Assembly: GCA_964276095.1 (NCBI GenBank)
Contig: CAXYDR010000003.1
Coordinates: forward strand, 310,001-374,000
Reading direction: 5' to 3'
Source: GCA-2733415 sp964276095
Lineage (GTDB): Bacteria; Bacteroidota; Bacteroidia; Flavobacteriales; Flavobacteriaceae
Length of the DNA: 64,000 nucleotides
A program made the position numbers and the translations under genes. The notes beneath the pieces were generated by a model that had not been told where the DNA came from, made no database searches, and saw nothing but the letters and a program-made list of their open reading frames with translations. This document shows, one piece after another, positions 7,461-15,905 of the stretch; positions within the stretch are counted from its first letter, which is position 1; each line of letters begins with the position of its first letter.

Positions 7461-8843
7461 ATGAAAGTAAATACAATAACATCCACAAGTCTGTCAGACA
7501 CTATAACTCCAGTAGGGTTATACTTAAAACTACGTGATCAATTTCACAATAGTTTTCTATTAGAAAGTTCTGACTATCATGGAAATGAGAATAATTTTTC
7601 TTTTATCTGTTTAAAACCTTTAGCTACATTTACTGCTAACGGAAGTAACGTTACTACTAGTGTTTTAGATACTGTACAGAAAGTAACCGTATCAAATAAA
7701 AAAGAAGTGACTACACATTTACAAAATTTTATTTCGGGATTTGATGTAGAAAAAAATGATAAAGTTACCAATGGAATCTTCGGATATAGTAGCTATGATG
7801 CCATTCAATATTTTGACACTATTGCATTGGATGTACATAAAAAGAAAAATACTACTCCTGAAATGATGTATTCGTTATTTCAATTCATCATACAAATAGA
7901 TCATTTTAAAAATGAAATGACCATTTTAGAAAACTGTCCAGAAGGAGCTGTTTCTGAAATCTCTAAAATTGAACGATTAGTGAAAAATAATAACCACCCA
8001 CAATATCATTTCAACTTAGAAGGAAACCAAGCATCTAATATTACTGATCAGGAATTCAAAGAAATGGTTACTAAAGGAAAAGAACATTGCCAGTTAGGAG
8101 ATGTTTTTCAAGTAGTGCTTTCTCGTCAGTTTTCTCAGAAGTTTAATGGTGATGATTTTAATGTATATAGAGCTTTACGATCTATCAACCCATCACCTTA
8201 TTTATTCTATTTCGATTTTGGTGATTTTAAATTATTTGGTTCATCTCCAGAAGCACAATTAAAAGTGGCTAATGGGAAAACAACTATAAACCCAATTGCA
8301 GGAACATTTAAACGTACAGGAAACGATTTGGAGGATCAGCAACTTGCTGAGGCTCTTGCTAAAGATCCAAAGGAAAATGCCGAACACACTATGTTGGTAG
8401 ATTTAGCAAGAAACGACTTGAGTAGACATGGTAAAAACGTTACTATAAAAACATATAAAGAAGTTCAGTTTTATAGTCATGTTATACATTTAGTATCTGA
8501 AGTTGAAGCAGAAAACAAAGACGATGATGCTATACAAATGTTTGCAGATACTTTCCCTGCAGGAACACTTTCTGGGGCTCCAAAATACAAGGCAATGCAA
8601 CTGATTAATAAATACGAAAATCAAAACAGAGGCTTTTATGGTGGCGCAATTGGTATCTTTGGATTTGATGGAAGTGTGAATCATGCAATCACCATTAGGA
8701 GTTTTATGAGTAAAAACAATACCTTGTACAGTCAAGCGGGTGCAGGTGTAACTGTTAGTTCAAATGAAGAAAAAGAATTACAAGAAGTAAATAATAAACT
8801 AGGTGCTTTACAACAAGCTTTAACCTTAGCTGAAAAAATATAA
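7461..8843 (+). CDS. trpE: Anthranilate synthase component I
   Basis: 460 residues. It converts chorismate plus ammonia or glutamine-derived ammonia to anthranilate, the first committed step of tryptophan synthesis, together with TrpG. The N-terminal region carries the LLES element near residue 32, part of the tryptophan feedback site in this family. The C-terminal chorismate-binding domain shows the GTFKRTG motif, the DPKENAEHTMLVDLARNDLSR segment, FPAGTLSGAPK and the GFYGGAIGIF block. PABA synthase (PabB) is the main alternative, but the Trp leader, the LLES site and the downstream trpGDCFBA genes settle the assignment. Expression is predicted to be controlled by the attenuator at 7414-7445. 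Confidence 0.97.
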   Translation: MKVNTITSTSLSDTITPVGLYLKLRDQFHNSFLLESSDYHGNENNFSFICLKPLATFTANGSNVTTSVLDTVQKVTVSNKKEVTTHLQNFISGFDVEKNDKVTNGIFGYSSYDAIQYFDTIALDVHKKKNTTPEMMYSLFQFIIQIDHFKNEMTILENCPEGAVSEISKIERLVKNNNHPQYHFNLEGNQASNITDQEFKEMVTKGKEHCQLGDVFQVVLSRQFSQKFNGDDFNVYRALRSINPSPYLFYFDFGDFKLFGSSPEAQLKVANGKTTINPIAGTFKRTGNDLEDQQLAEALAKDPKENAEHTMLVDLARNDLSRHGKNVTIKTYKEVQFYSHVIHLVSEVEAENKDDDAIQMFADTFPAGTLSGAPKYKAMQLINKYENQNRGFYGGAIGIFGFDGSVNHAITIRSFMSKNNTLYSQAGAGVTVSSNEEKELQEVNNKLGALQQALTLAEKI

Positions 8844-8913
8844 AAACCTATTTTAATCTCGTAATAGAGAATAATTGAAGTAAAAAAACAGTAATTAAAA
8901 CAATAAAAAAACC

Positions 8914-8930
8914 TTCCTTTAGGGAACTAA
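8914..8930 (+). repeat. Hairpin and GGAACTAA element upstream of trpG
   Basis: A small stem TTCC/GGAA (8914-8926) merges into GGAACTAA at 8923-8930, 10 nt before the trpG start. The same arrangement recurs before trpF and trpB. A second tiny stem AAGC/GCTT abuts the ATG at 8929-8940. Confidence 0.45.
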
Positions 8931-8940
8931 GCATGAGCTT

Positions 8941-9513
8941 ATGGAAAAGATATTAGTACTTGACAATTACGATTCATTCACTTATAATTTAGTGCACTAC
9001 ATAGAAGCTAATCCGAATTATGAAGTTGATGTATTTAGAAATGATGAAATTTCAATTGAAGCCATTGATAAATATAATACCATTGTGTTATCTCCTGGAC
9101 CAGGTTTACCTGAAGATGCTGGAATATTAAAGGCGGTAATTGAACGTTACGCACCTACAAAAAAAATACTAGGAGTTTGTTTAGGTATGCAAGCAATCGG
9201 CGAAGTATTTGGTGGTGAACTTGAAAACCTCAGCAATGTATTTCATGGTGTTGCTACGCCAATAAATATTACTAAATCTAACGATTTGTTATATAAAAAT
9301 CTCCCCGAAAACATTGAAGTGGGTAGATACCATAGTTGGGTAATTTCAAATACTAATTTCCCTAATAAATTGGTAATTACTGCAAAAGATGATAACAACC
9401 AAGTGATGTCAATCAAACACCAAGATTATAATGTGTACGGAGTACAATATCATCCTGAGTCGATTTTAACAACACACGGAAAAGAAATTATAAATAATTT
9501 TTTAGCTATTTAA
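8941..9513 (+). CDS. trpG: Anthranilate synthase component II, glutamine amidotransferase
   Basis: 190 residues, a class I glutamine amidotransferase. The N-terminal LVLDNYDSFTYNLVHY and the SPGPGLPEDAG oxyanion loop are typical. The catalytic triad is visible as Cys80 in GVCLGMQAIGEVFGG, and His171 and Glu173 in YGVQYHPES. It hydrolyses glutamine and passes ammonia to TrpE. Some bacteria use one subunit for both anthranilate and PABA synthases; whether that applies here cannot be judged without the rest of the genome. It is separated from trpE by 97 bp containing a small hairpin element. Confidence 0.96.
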   Translation: MEKILVLDNYDSFTYNLVHYIEANPNYEVDVFRNDEISIEAIDKYNTIVLSPGPGLPEDAGILKAVIERYAPTKKILGVCLGMQAIGEVFGGELENLSNVFHGVATPINITKSNDLLYKNLPENIEVGRYHSWVISNTNFPNKLVITAKDDNNQVMSIKHQDYNVYGVQYHPESILTTHGKEIINNFLAI

Positions 9514-9555
9514 CAAAATAAATAACGAAAGGATTACACTATAAATAATTCAATA

Positions 9556-9588
9556 CTCACAACATTATGTTGCTGAGAAGGAATTATA
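9556..9588 (+). repeat. Hairpin upstream of trpD
   Basis: Stem CTCA plus CAACA (9556-9564), loop TTA, then TGTTG and TGAG (9568-9577), with one bulged C. It is followed by AAGGAATT at 9578-9585, which contains an AAGG ribosome-binding-like sequence just before the ATG at 9589. It resembles the other intercistronic hairpins of this operon but lacks the exact GGAACTAA. Confidence 0.4.
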
Positions 9589-10602
9589 ATGGAATCCTCT
9601 ACAATAATAACACTTATGAATAATGTGCCAAATAAGCTTTTTGAACATCAAAAGTTATCAGAATCAGAAGCCTACACTGTATTAACCAGAATAGGAAACA
9701 ACGAATTTAATCCATCACAAATAGCTGCATTTTTAACTATTTTTTTAATGCGTAATATTTCTGCTGATGAACTATCTGGATTTCAAAAAGCATTACTAGA
9801 CTTATGCTTAAAAATGGATTTTTCAGAATTCAATACTATTGACGTTTGTGGAACAGGTGGTGACGGGAAAGATACTTTTAATATCTCAACACTTGCAGCA
9901 TTTGTAGTTGCAGGAGCGGGATATAAAGTTGCTAAACATGGTAACTACGGAGTATCATCGTCATGTGGATCGTCAAATGTCTTAGAACATCTAGGATATG
10001 AATTTACCAATAACGAATCTGTTTTAAAACGACAATTGGATACTGCAAATTTCTGTATGATGCATGCGCCATTATTTCATCCGGCTATGAAAAATGTAGC
10101 GCCAATTAGAAAAGAACTAGGAATAAAAACCTTTTTTAATATGTTAGGACCACTGGTAAACCCAAGTAATCCACAAAATCAATTGGTTGGTGTATTCAAT
10201 TTAGAGATAGCTAGAATCTATAATTATATGCTACAGAAATCAGGTAAAAACTACAGTATATTACACAGTTTAGATGGATATGACGAGATCTCACTTACTG
10301 GAAAATTCAAACAATATTCTAATGCTAGTGAAAGGTTATTATCTCCCGAACAAATAGGCTTCCCTCAACATAATCAAGAAGCAATTTTTGGAGGGAACAC
10401 TATAAAAGACGCAGCTACTATTTTCACAAATGTATTAGAAAACAAAGGAACACAATCTCAGCAGAATGTAGTTTTAGCAAACGCTTCACACGCCATACAT
10501 TGTTTGGAACCAACTAAAACTTTACAAGATTGTATTTTTATTGCTAAAGAATCTTTAGCATCTGGGAAAGCATTGGCAAGTTTAACTCAAGTAATACGAT
10601 AA
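9589..10602 (+). CDS. trpD: Anthranilate phosphoribosyltransferase
   Basis: 337 residues. It transfers phosphoribose from PRPP to anthranilate. The PRPP-binding motif DVCGTGGDGKDTFNIST has GTGGD at residues 88-92, and KHGNYGVSSSCGSSNVLEHLG begins at 116. The N-terminal helical domain carries the family anthranilate-site residues, and IRKELGIKTFFNMLGPLVNP is typical. An AAGG sequence precedes the ATG at 9589; an internal ATG at 9616 is the alternative start and would give 328 residues. It is followed 2 bp later by trpC, indicating translational coupling. Confidence 0.96.
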   Translation: MESSTIITLMNNVPNKLFEHQKLSESEAYTVLTRIGNNEFNPSQIAAFLTIFLMRNISADELSGFQKALLDLCLKMDFSEFNTIDVCGTGGDGKDTFNISTLAAFVVAGAGYKVAKHGNYGVSSSCGSSNVLEHLGYEFTNNESVLKRQLDTANFCMMHAPLFHPAMKNVAPIRKELGIKTFFNMLGPLVNPSNPQNQLVGVFNLEIARIYNYMLQKSGKNYSILHSLDGYDEISLTGKFKQYSNASERLLSPEQIGFPQHNQEAIFGGNTIKDAATIFTNVLENKGTQSQQNVVLANASHAIHCLEPTKTLQDCIFIAKESLASGKALASLTQVIR

Positions 10603-10604
10603 GC

Positions 10605-11402
10605 ATGAATATACTAGATAAAATAATAGCACATAAGAAAACGGAAGTTACCACTGCTAAAAATATCCAATCGATAAAATCATTGGAAGGAAGCAGTTAT
10701 TTTTCTGCACCAAAAATCTCATTAAAAGAATACATTTTACGAGATGATAAATCAGGTATTATTGCTGAATTCAAACGTAAATCACCCTCAAAAGGAGTTA
10801 TTAACGAAACTGCTTTAGTAGAAAATGTTACCACCGGATATAGTAATGCTGGAGCTTCTGCCCTATCTGTATTAACAGACACTAACTTTTTTGGTGGAAC
10901 AAATGAAGATGTTTTAGCTGCCAGACAAGTAAATACAATACCTATTTTACGAAAAGACTTTACTATTGATGAATATCAAATTATTGAAGCTAAATCTATA
11001 GGTGCAAATGCTATTTTGTTAATTGCTGCTGTATTGACCAAAGCTGAAATTAAAAAATTTACAGCATTAGCACACAGTATCGGATTAGAAGTATTATTAG
11101 AAATTCATACTACAAAAGAATTAGACAAATACATCCCTGAAATAAGTGTTGTAGGAATCAATAACCGAAATTTAAAAACTTTTGAAGTTGATTTTGAAAA
11201 CGCCATTCGTTTAGCAAAATCATTACCTACGAACACCGTTAAAATTGCTGAAAGTGGTATTAGCGATTATAAGAATATCGATTATTTAAAAGCACATGGG
11301 TTTGATGGTTTCTTGATAGGTGAAAATTTCATGAAAACTGAAAATCCTGGTTTAGCTTGTGATGTTTTTATCAAAAAAATAAACAAAAATAGTCATGCTT
11401 AA
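10605..11402 (+). CDS. trpC: Indole-3-glycerol-phosphate synthase
   Basis: 265 residues, a TIM barrel of normal length. It closes the ring of carboxyphenylamino-deoxyribulose phosphate to give indole-3-glycerol phosphate. Catalytic motifs seen are IIAEFKRKSPSKG (Glu55 and Lys57 region), LRKDFTIDEYQI, LLEIHT, VGINNRNLKTFEVD and AESGIS, with the phosphate-binding GFDGFLIGENFM at the end. It is a monofunctional enzyme; trpF is a separate gene 127 bp downstream, unlike the TrpC-TrpF fusion of enterobacteria. Confidence 0.96.
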   Translation: MNILDKIIAHKKTEVTTAKNIQSIKSLEGSSYFSAPKISLKEYILRDDKSGIIAEFKRKSPSKGVINETALVENVTTGYSNAGASALSVLTDTNFFGGTNEDVLAARQVNTIPILRKDFTIDEYQIIEAKSIGANAILLIAAVLTKAEIKKFTALAHSIGLEVLLEIHTTKELDKYIPEISVVGINNRNLKTFEVDFENAIRLAKSLPTNTVKIAESGISDYKNIDYLKAHGFDGFLIGENFMKTENPGLACDVFIKKINKNSHA

Positions 11403-11403
11403 A

Positions 11404-11516
11404 TTAAGTTTTTAAAAACTTAACAGTTTCCTCTCCTTGGGGAGAGGATTAAGGTGAGGATACTTTTAAAATATAATCACCTAATCCTAACCTTCTCCTC
11501 AAGAAGTAGGAACTAA
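11404..11516. repeat. Composite inverted-repeat element in the trpC-trpF spacer
   Basis: The spacer contains a perfect 20-bp palindrome (TTAAGTTTTT / AAAAACTTAA, 11404-11423), a perfect 8-bp hairpin TCCTCTCC-TTGG-GGAGAGGA (11429-11448), and a segment at about 11478-11503 that is the imperfect reverse complement of 11436-11457, giving a longer foldback. It ends in GGAACTAA at 11509-11516. It looks like a dispersed REP-like repeat of the kind common in flavobacterial intergenic DNA. Its effect on the operon is unknown. Confidence 0.6.
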
Positions 11517-11529
11517 AAACAAATTAGAT

Positions 11530-12147
11530 ATGAAATTAAAAGTTTGCGGCATGCGAGATAGCGAAAACATAACTGCACTATCAGAAGTACAACCTGATTT
11601 TGTTGGATTCATATTTCATGAAAAATCTTCTAGAAATATTTCTGACCCTATTCTGATAGATACTCCAAAAAATATTGAGCGAGTTGGTGTATTTGTAAAT
11701 GAATCTGTTACGTTTATTACTGATAAAATAGAGCAATACAATCTTGATTATGCTCAATTACACGGGAACGAATCTCCTGAATTTTGTAAAGAGATAAAAA
11801 ACCTTGAAGTTGGAGTAATTAAAGCCTTTAATATTTCTGAAAATTTCGATTTCTCAATCTTGATTAACTATGAGCAACAATGTGATTATTTGTTATTTGA
11901 TGCTTTTGGCAAACAAGCTGGAGGAAATGGAATTACATTTAATTGGGAGTTACTTACTAAATACAAAGGTAAAACGCCTTTTTTATTAAGTGGCGGTATA
12001 GATGGCACTATGACTGATGAAATTAAAAAAATCACCCATCCACAATTTGAAGGAATAGATATTAATAGCGGTTTTGAGCTAGAACCTGCATTAAAAAATA
12101 TTTCCAAAATCAAATGTTTTAGTGAAAGTATTAGAAGCATAAACTAA
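11530..12147 (+). CDS. trpF: Phosphoribosylanthranilate isomerase
   Basis: 205 residues, TIM barrel. The catalytic cysteine is in the N-terminal LKVCGMRD motif (Cys6) and the catalytic aspartate is in YLLFDAFGKQAGGNG. GFIFHEKSSRNI, VGVFVNE and AQLHGNES are the conserved strand ends, and LSGGID with FEGIDINSGFE forms the phosphate site. It performs the Amadori rearrangement between the TrpD and TrpC steps, although it is encoded after trpC. A hairpin with GGAACTAA ends 13 nt before its start. Confidence 0.96.
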   Translation: MKLKVCGMRDSENITALSEVQPDFVGFIFHEKSSRNISDPILIDTPKNIERVGVFVNESVTFITDKIEQYNLDYAQLHGNESPEFCKEIKNLEVGVIKAFNISENFDFSILINYEQQCDYLLFDAFGKQAGGNGITFNWELLTKYKGKTPFLLSGGIDGTMTDEIKKITHPQFEGIDINSGFELEPALKNISKIKCFSESIRSIN

Positions 12148-12183
12148 TTGTAATTCTCTTTAAAAAGAACATTTAAAAAGCAA

Positions 12184-12202
12184 TCCCATATATGGGAACT
12201 AA
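12184..12202 (+). repeat. Palindrome and GGAACTAA element upstream of trpB
   Basis: Perfect palindrome TCCCATATATGGGA (12184-12197) running into GGAACTAA (12195-12202), 11 nt before the trpB ATG. It has the same layout as the elements before trpG and trpF. Confidence 0.5.
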
Positions 12203-12213
12203 AGAATTTAAAC

Positions 12214-13398
12214 ATGAATTATACTGTTAACGAAAAAGGATTTTACGGCGATTTTGGTGGAGCATATATCCCTGAAATGTTATATCATAATGTAAATGAA
12301 TTGAAAGAGAATTACCTTCAAATCATAGAATCTGAATCCTTTCAAAAAGAATACAAAGACTTATTAAAAGATTATGTAGGAAGACCTACTCCTTTATATT
12401 TGGCTAAAAACCTTTCGAAGAAGTACAACAGTACTATCTATTTAAAAAGAGAAGATTTAAATCATACAGGGGCTCACAAAATAAATAATACTGTAGGGCA
12501 GATTTTGTTAGCTCAAAAAATGGGTAAAACCAGAATCATTGCCGAAACTGGCGCTGGACAACATGGTGTTGCTACAGCCACAGTTTGTGCGTTAATGGGA
12601 CTGGAATGTATTGTATATATGGGAGAAATTGACATACGACGTCAAGCACCCAATGTTGCACGTATGAAAATGTTAGGTGCAGAGGTTCGTCCTGCTACAT
12701 CAGGTAGTAAAACTTTAAAAGATGCTACTAATGAAGCCATTCGTGATTGGATTGCTAACCCCGTTGACACTTATTACTTAATAGGATCGGTAGTTGGTCC
12801 TCACCCATATCCTGATATGGTTGCTCGTTTTCAATCTATCATTAGTGAAGAAATGAAAATTCAGTTAAAAGAGAAAACTGGCAAGAACTATCCGGATAAA
12901 ATTATTGCCTGTGTAGGTGGTGGTAGTAATGCAGCCGGTGCTTTTTACCATTATTTAGATAATACTAAGGTTGAATTAATTGCAGTTGAAGCTGATGGAC
13001 TTGGAGTTGCAACCGGAAAAAGTGCTGCGACTACTCAATTGGGATCTGAAGGAATTATACACGGTAGTAAAACTTTATTAATGCAAAATGATGAAGGACA
13101 AATTACTGAGCCTTATTCAATTTCTGCTGGTTTAGATTACCCAGGAGTTGGACCATTACATGCACATTTATTTAAAAGTGGGAGAGGTAAATTTATTGGA
13201 GTAACAGATTCAGAAGCTTTAAGCGCTGCTTATGAATTAACTAAAATTGAAGGAATAATTCCTGCATTAGAATCAGCACATGCATTAGCTGCTTTAGATA
13301 AACTTGAATTAACACCAAATGACTGTGTGGTCGTTAATCTTTCAGGAAGAGGAGATAAGGATATGGAGACCTATATAGCTAGAATGAATGCCAACTAA
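12214..13398 (+). CDS. trpB: Tryptophan synthase beta chain
   Basis: 394 residues, the length of classical TrpB1. The pyridoxal-phosphate lysine is Lys89 in HTGAHKINN, the phosphate-binding loop is GGGSNAAG, and GAGQHGVATA contains the catalytic glutamate region (AETGAGQHG). SGLDYPGVGP-type sequence (here SAGLDYPGVGPLHAHL) and VNLSGRGDKDM complete the family signature. It condenses indole with serine, in a complex with TrpA. The next gene overlaps or follows by 13 bp depending on the start chosen for trpA. Confidence 0.97.
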   Translation: MNYTVNEKGFYGDFGGAYIPEMLYHNVNELKENYLQIIESESFQKEYKDLLKDYVGRPTPLYLAKNLSKKYNSTIYLKREDLNHTGAHKINNTVGQILLAQKMGKTRIIAETGAGQHGVATATVCALMGLECIVYMGEIDIRRQAPNVARMKMLGAEVRPATSGSKTLKDATNEAIRDWIANPVDTYYLIGSVVGPHPYPDMVARFQSIISEEMKIQLKEKTGKNYPDKIIACVGGGSNAAGAFYHYLDNTKVELIAVEADGLGVATGKSAATTQLGSEGIIHGSKTLLMQNDEGQITEPYSISAGLDYPGVGPLHAHLFKSGRGKFIGVTDSEALSAAYELTKIEGIIPALESAHALAALDKLELTPNDCVVVNLSGRGDKDMETYIARMNAN

Positions 13399-13411
13399 TA
13401 ACTCAAATAAA

Positions 13412-14182
13412 ATGAACAGACTAGAACACTTATTTTCTACCAAAGAGAATATTCTTAATATATATACTACTGCTGGTTTCCCAAAACTAAATGATACAAT
13501 AGAAATTGTTCAAGAATTAGCAGCTTCTGGAGTTGACATGGTTGAAATAGGAATGCCATTTTCTGATCCTTTGGCTGACGGACCTACCATACAACATAGT
13601 AGTGAAGTTGCTATTGAAAATGGAATTACTTTAGATTTAATTTTTGATCAAATTAAAGAAATTAGAAAAACTGTTACGATTCCAATTATGCTTATGGGAT
13701 ATATCAATCAGTTAATGAAATATGATATAGAGGCGTTTTTAGCCAAAGCTGCCGCTGTTGGTGTTGATGGTTTTATTTTACCCGATTTACCTTTGGATAT
13801 TTACCAAGATGAATATAAAGCGCTGTTTGAAAAACATAATTTAAAAATGAGCTTTTTAATTACTCCACAAACCACTGATGATCGTATTAAAATAATTGCC
13901 AAAGAAAGTACTGCTTTTTTATACGTTGTATCGTCATTTGCTATTACCGGAAGTAAAAGTGATTTACAACAAAATCAGCTAGATTATTTCAAGAAAATTG
14001 AAGCTATGAAGCTGAATACCCCAAAACTCATTGGCTTTGGTATTAGTAATGCTGATACATTTAAGACTGCATGTAATTATGCAAACGGAGCAATTATTGG
14101 TAGTGCTTTTATTAAAACTTTAAGTACTGTTACTGCTGAATTAAAAACTACTATTCATGATTTTATAAACTCACTAAAATAA
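13412..14182 (+). CDS. trpA: Tryptophan synthase alpha chain
   Basis: 256 residues from the ATG at 13412. It cleaves indole-3-glycerol phosphate to indole and glyceraldehyde 3-phosphate. The catalytic glutamate is in VEIGMPFSDPLADGPTIQ, the second acid in VDGFILPDLP, and the phosphate site in GFGIS and NGAIIGSAF. An in-frame ATG at 13388 would add eight polar residues (MPTNNSNK) and overlap trpB by 11 bp. I prefer 13412 because MNRLEHLF fits where TrpA proteins normally begin, but coupling from 13388 is possible. It is the last gene of the operon. Confidence 0.95.
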   Translation: MNRLEHLFSTKENILNIYTTAGFPKLNDTIEIVQELAASGVDMVEIGMPFSDPLADGPTIQHSSEVAIENGITLDLIFDQIKEIRKTVTIPIMLMGYINQLMKYDIEAFLAKAAAVGVDGFILPDLPLDIYQDEYKALFEKHNLKMSFLITPQTTDDRIKIIAKESTAFLYVVSSFAITGSKSDLQQNQLDYFKKIEAMKLNTPKLIGFGISNADTFKTACNYANGAIIGSAFIKTLSTVTAELKTTIHDFINSLK

Positions 14183-14194
14183 ACACATAAACAC

Positions 14195-14225
14195 TTGTTT
14201 TTCAACGTGTTATTTCGTAAATTTG
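14195..14225 (+). promoter_or_regulatory. Promoter of a candidate small RNA
   Basis: TTG at 14195-14197, a 20-bp spacer, and TAAATTTG at 14218-14225, the same -7 box as at the trp promoter. It lies directly after trpA and faces a 260-bp stretch without an ORF that ends in a terminator. Confidence 0.6.
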
Positions 14226-14230
14226 ATTAT

Positions 14231-14491
14231 CATAAAAACGTGAGATATACTAGTTATACAGTAGTAATTATATATTGGTAATGTTAATCATATCTCATTA
14301 GCTAGATAATTGGATAGAGGAATTAAAGGAGTATTGTTTTATTATATACTCGTAGTACTTTAGAAAGATTATTATAGCGGTGTCAAGTGAGTTTTTAAAT
14401 GAGTTATTAGGAATATTTATTATTAATATTCATTTAAATATTTATTGGCATAAAGCCGCATTCAGATTTACAATTTGGATGCGGCTTTTTT
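14231..14491 (+). ncRNA. Candidate structured small RNA downstream of trpA
   Basis: This is the 327-bp gene-free interval between trpA and mtaB. It has a consensus promoter at its 5' end, no plausible ORF, several complementary segments and an intrinsic terminator. Visible pairings: TGAGATAT (14241-14248) with ATATCTCA (14290-14297), enclosing TACTA/TAGTA; GAGTAT (14329-14334) with ATACTC (14346-14351); and GAATATT/AATATTC (14411-14417, 14425-14431) nested in TTTAAAT/ATTTAAA (14394-14400, 14432-14438). The predicted transcript is about 260 nt. It could be 6S RNA or another flavobacterial RNA, but I cannot assign a family. The alternative is a long trp 3' untranslated region; the internal promoter argues against that. 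Confidence 0.5.
14452..14491 (+). terminator. Intrinsic terminator of candidate RNA and trp operon
   Basis: Stem AAAGCCGCAT (14452-14461) / ATGCGGCTTT (14479-14488) with a 17-nt loop and a run of T to 14491. The minus-strand reading has a poorer T tract, so its value for mtaB is doubtful. Confidence 0.8.
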
Positions 14492-14509
14492 ATTTCTTGT
14501 ACTACCTTG

Positions 14510-15829
14510 TTATCCTAAAAAATCAAATCTAACCAATCCGTCTTCATCAATTTCTGTTAATTTTACTTTATGCAATGTATTTACTAGTTCAGGGTTCCAA
14601 GGTGTTTTTACCTTTACATAGTTCTCTGTAAAACCATTGATATACCCTTCTTTGTTTTCGTCTTCAAATAATACAGTACGTTCTGTATTTAATTGTTTTT
14701 CATAAAATACCCCACGCATTTTTGCTGATAAACCTCGCAACATTTTACTACGTTTTTTTCGCACGCTTATTGGCACTACACCTTCAAAATCGACAGCTTC
14801 AGTATTTGGTCTTTCAGAATAGGTAAATACGTGTAAATATGAAATGTCTAAGTTTGCTAAGTAATTATACGTTTCCAAAAACAACTCATCAGTTTCTCCA
14901 GGGAAACCTACAATAACATCAACACCTATACATGCATCTGGCATATGTTTTTTAATAGCTTCTACCCTACTTGTATATGTCTGTTTTAGATAACGACGCT
15001 TCATTTTTTTTAATAACTCGTCACTTCCGCTTTGCAATGGAATATGGAAGTGCGGTACAAAACTATCAGAATTAGCAACAAACTGAATAGTTTCATCTTT
15101 TAATAAGTTAGGCTCAATAGATGATATTCTTACACGATGAATTCCTTCAACATCATCTAGTTTTTCAACTAATTCAAAAAAAGTATGCTCATGTTTTTTA
15201 TTCCCAAACTCTCCTTTACCGTAATCACCAATATTTACACCTGTTAATACAATCTCTTTTATACCTTTAGAAGATATTTCAGTAGCATTATCTAACACAT
15301 TCTGTAAAGTATCACTACGAGAAATCCCTCTAGCTAATGGAATAGTACAATAGGTACATTTATAATCACAACCATCCTGCACTTTCAAAAAAGCTCTTGT
15401 CCTATCACCAATGGAATAACTACCTACATAAAAATCAGCATCTTCAATTTCACAAGAGTGTATTTCTCCCATGTCATTTTTAGATAAATCATTTATATAA
15501 CTAGTAATTTTAAATTTTTCAGTTGCTCCAAGTACTAAATCAACTCCATCTACTGCAGCTAATTCTTCAGGTTTCAACTGTGCATAACACCCAACTGCAG
15601 CAACAAATGCATCAGAATTTAGTTTTTGAGCTTGCTTTACAATACTCTTAAAACGTTTATCAGCATTGTCTGTTACCGAACAGGTATTAATTACATAAAT
15701 ATCGGCTTCTTCAGAAAAATCAACTCGATCAAAACCTTCTTTAGTAAAGTCTCTTGCGATAGTTGAAGTCTCGGAAAAATTCAATTTACAGCCTAAAGTA
15801 TAAAAAGCTACTTTTTTTCTTTCTTGCAT
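14510..15829 (-). CDS. mtaB: tRNA (N6-threonylcarbamoyladenosine(37)-C2)-methylthiotransferase
   Basis: 439 residues, a radical SAM methylthiotransferase making ms2t6A37 in tRNAs reading ANN codons. The N-terminal UPF0004 domain has cysteines Cys14 (TLGCKLN), Cys50 (INTCSVT) and Cys81 (AVGCYAQ) for the auxiliary cluster. The radical SAM cluster motif is Cys154-x3-Cys158-x2-Cys161 in DGCDYKCTYCTIP. A TRAM-like C-terminus follows (about 370-436). The TLGCKLN start and lack of a MiaB-type extension favour MtaB over MiaB or RimO. It converges on the candidate RNA and is divergent from the substrate-binding lipoprotein gene. Confidence 0.93.
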   Translation of the reverse strand: MQERKKVAFYTLGCKLNFSETSTIARDFTKEGFDRVDFSEEADIYVINTCSVTDNADKRFKSIVKQAQKLNSDAFVAAVGCYAQLKPEELAAVDGVDLVLGATEKFKITSYINDLSKNDMGEIHSCEIEDADFYVGSYSIGDRTRAFLKVQDGCDYKCTYCTIPLARGISRSDTLQNVLDNATEISSKGIKEIVLTGVNIGDYGKGEFGNKKHEHTFFELVEKLDDVEGIHRVRISSIEPNLLKDETIQFVANSDSFVPHFHIPLQSGSDELLKKMKRRYLKQTYTSRVEAIKKHMPDACIGVDVIVGFPGETDELFLETYNYLANLDISYLHVFTYSERPNTEAVDFEGVVPISVRKKRSKMLRGLSAKMRGVFYEKQLNTERTVLFEDENKEGYINGFTENYVKVKTPWNPELVNTLHKVKLTEIDEDGLVRFDFLG

Positions 15830-15905
15830 TTATTATCTTACTTATATTTGAACAGCTTAGCCATCATCTAAATAGCGGATGCAAAAATACAATTAATATA
15901 CCAAT

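Noticed and set aside
14231..14491. Identification of the candidate RNA as 6S RNA
   Set aside because: Length and position would allow it, but I could not find a single long closing stem with a large central bubble, so the family is left open.
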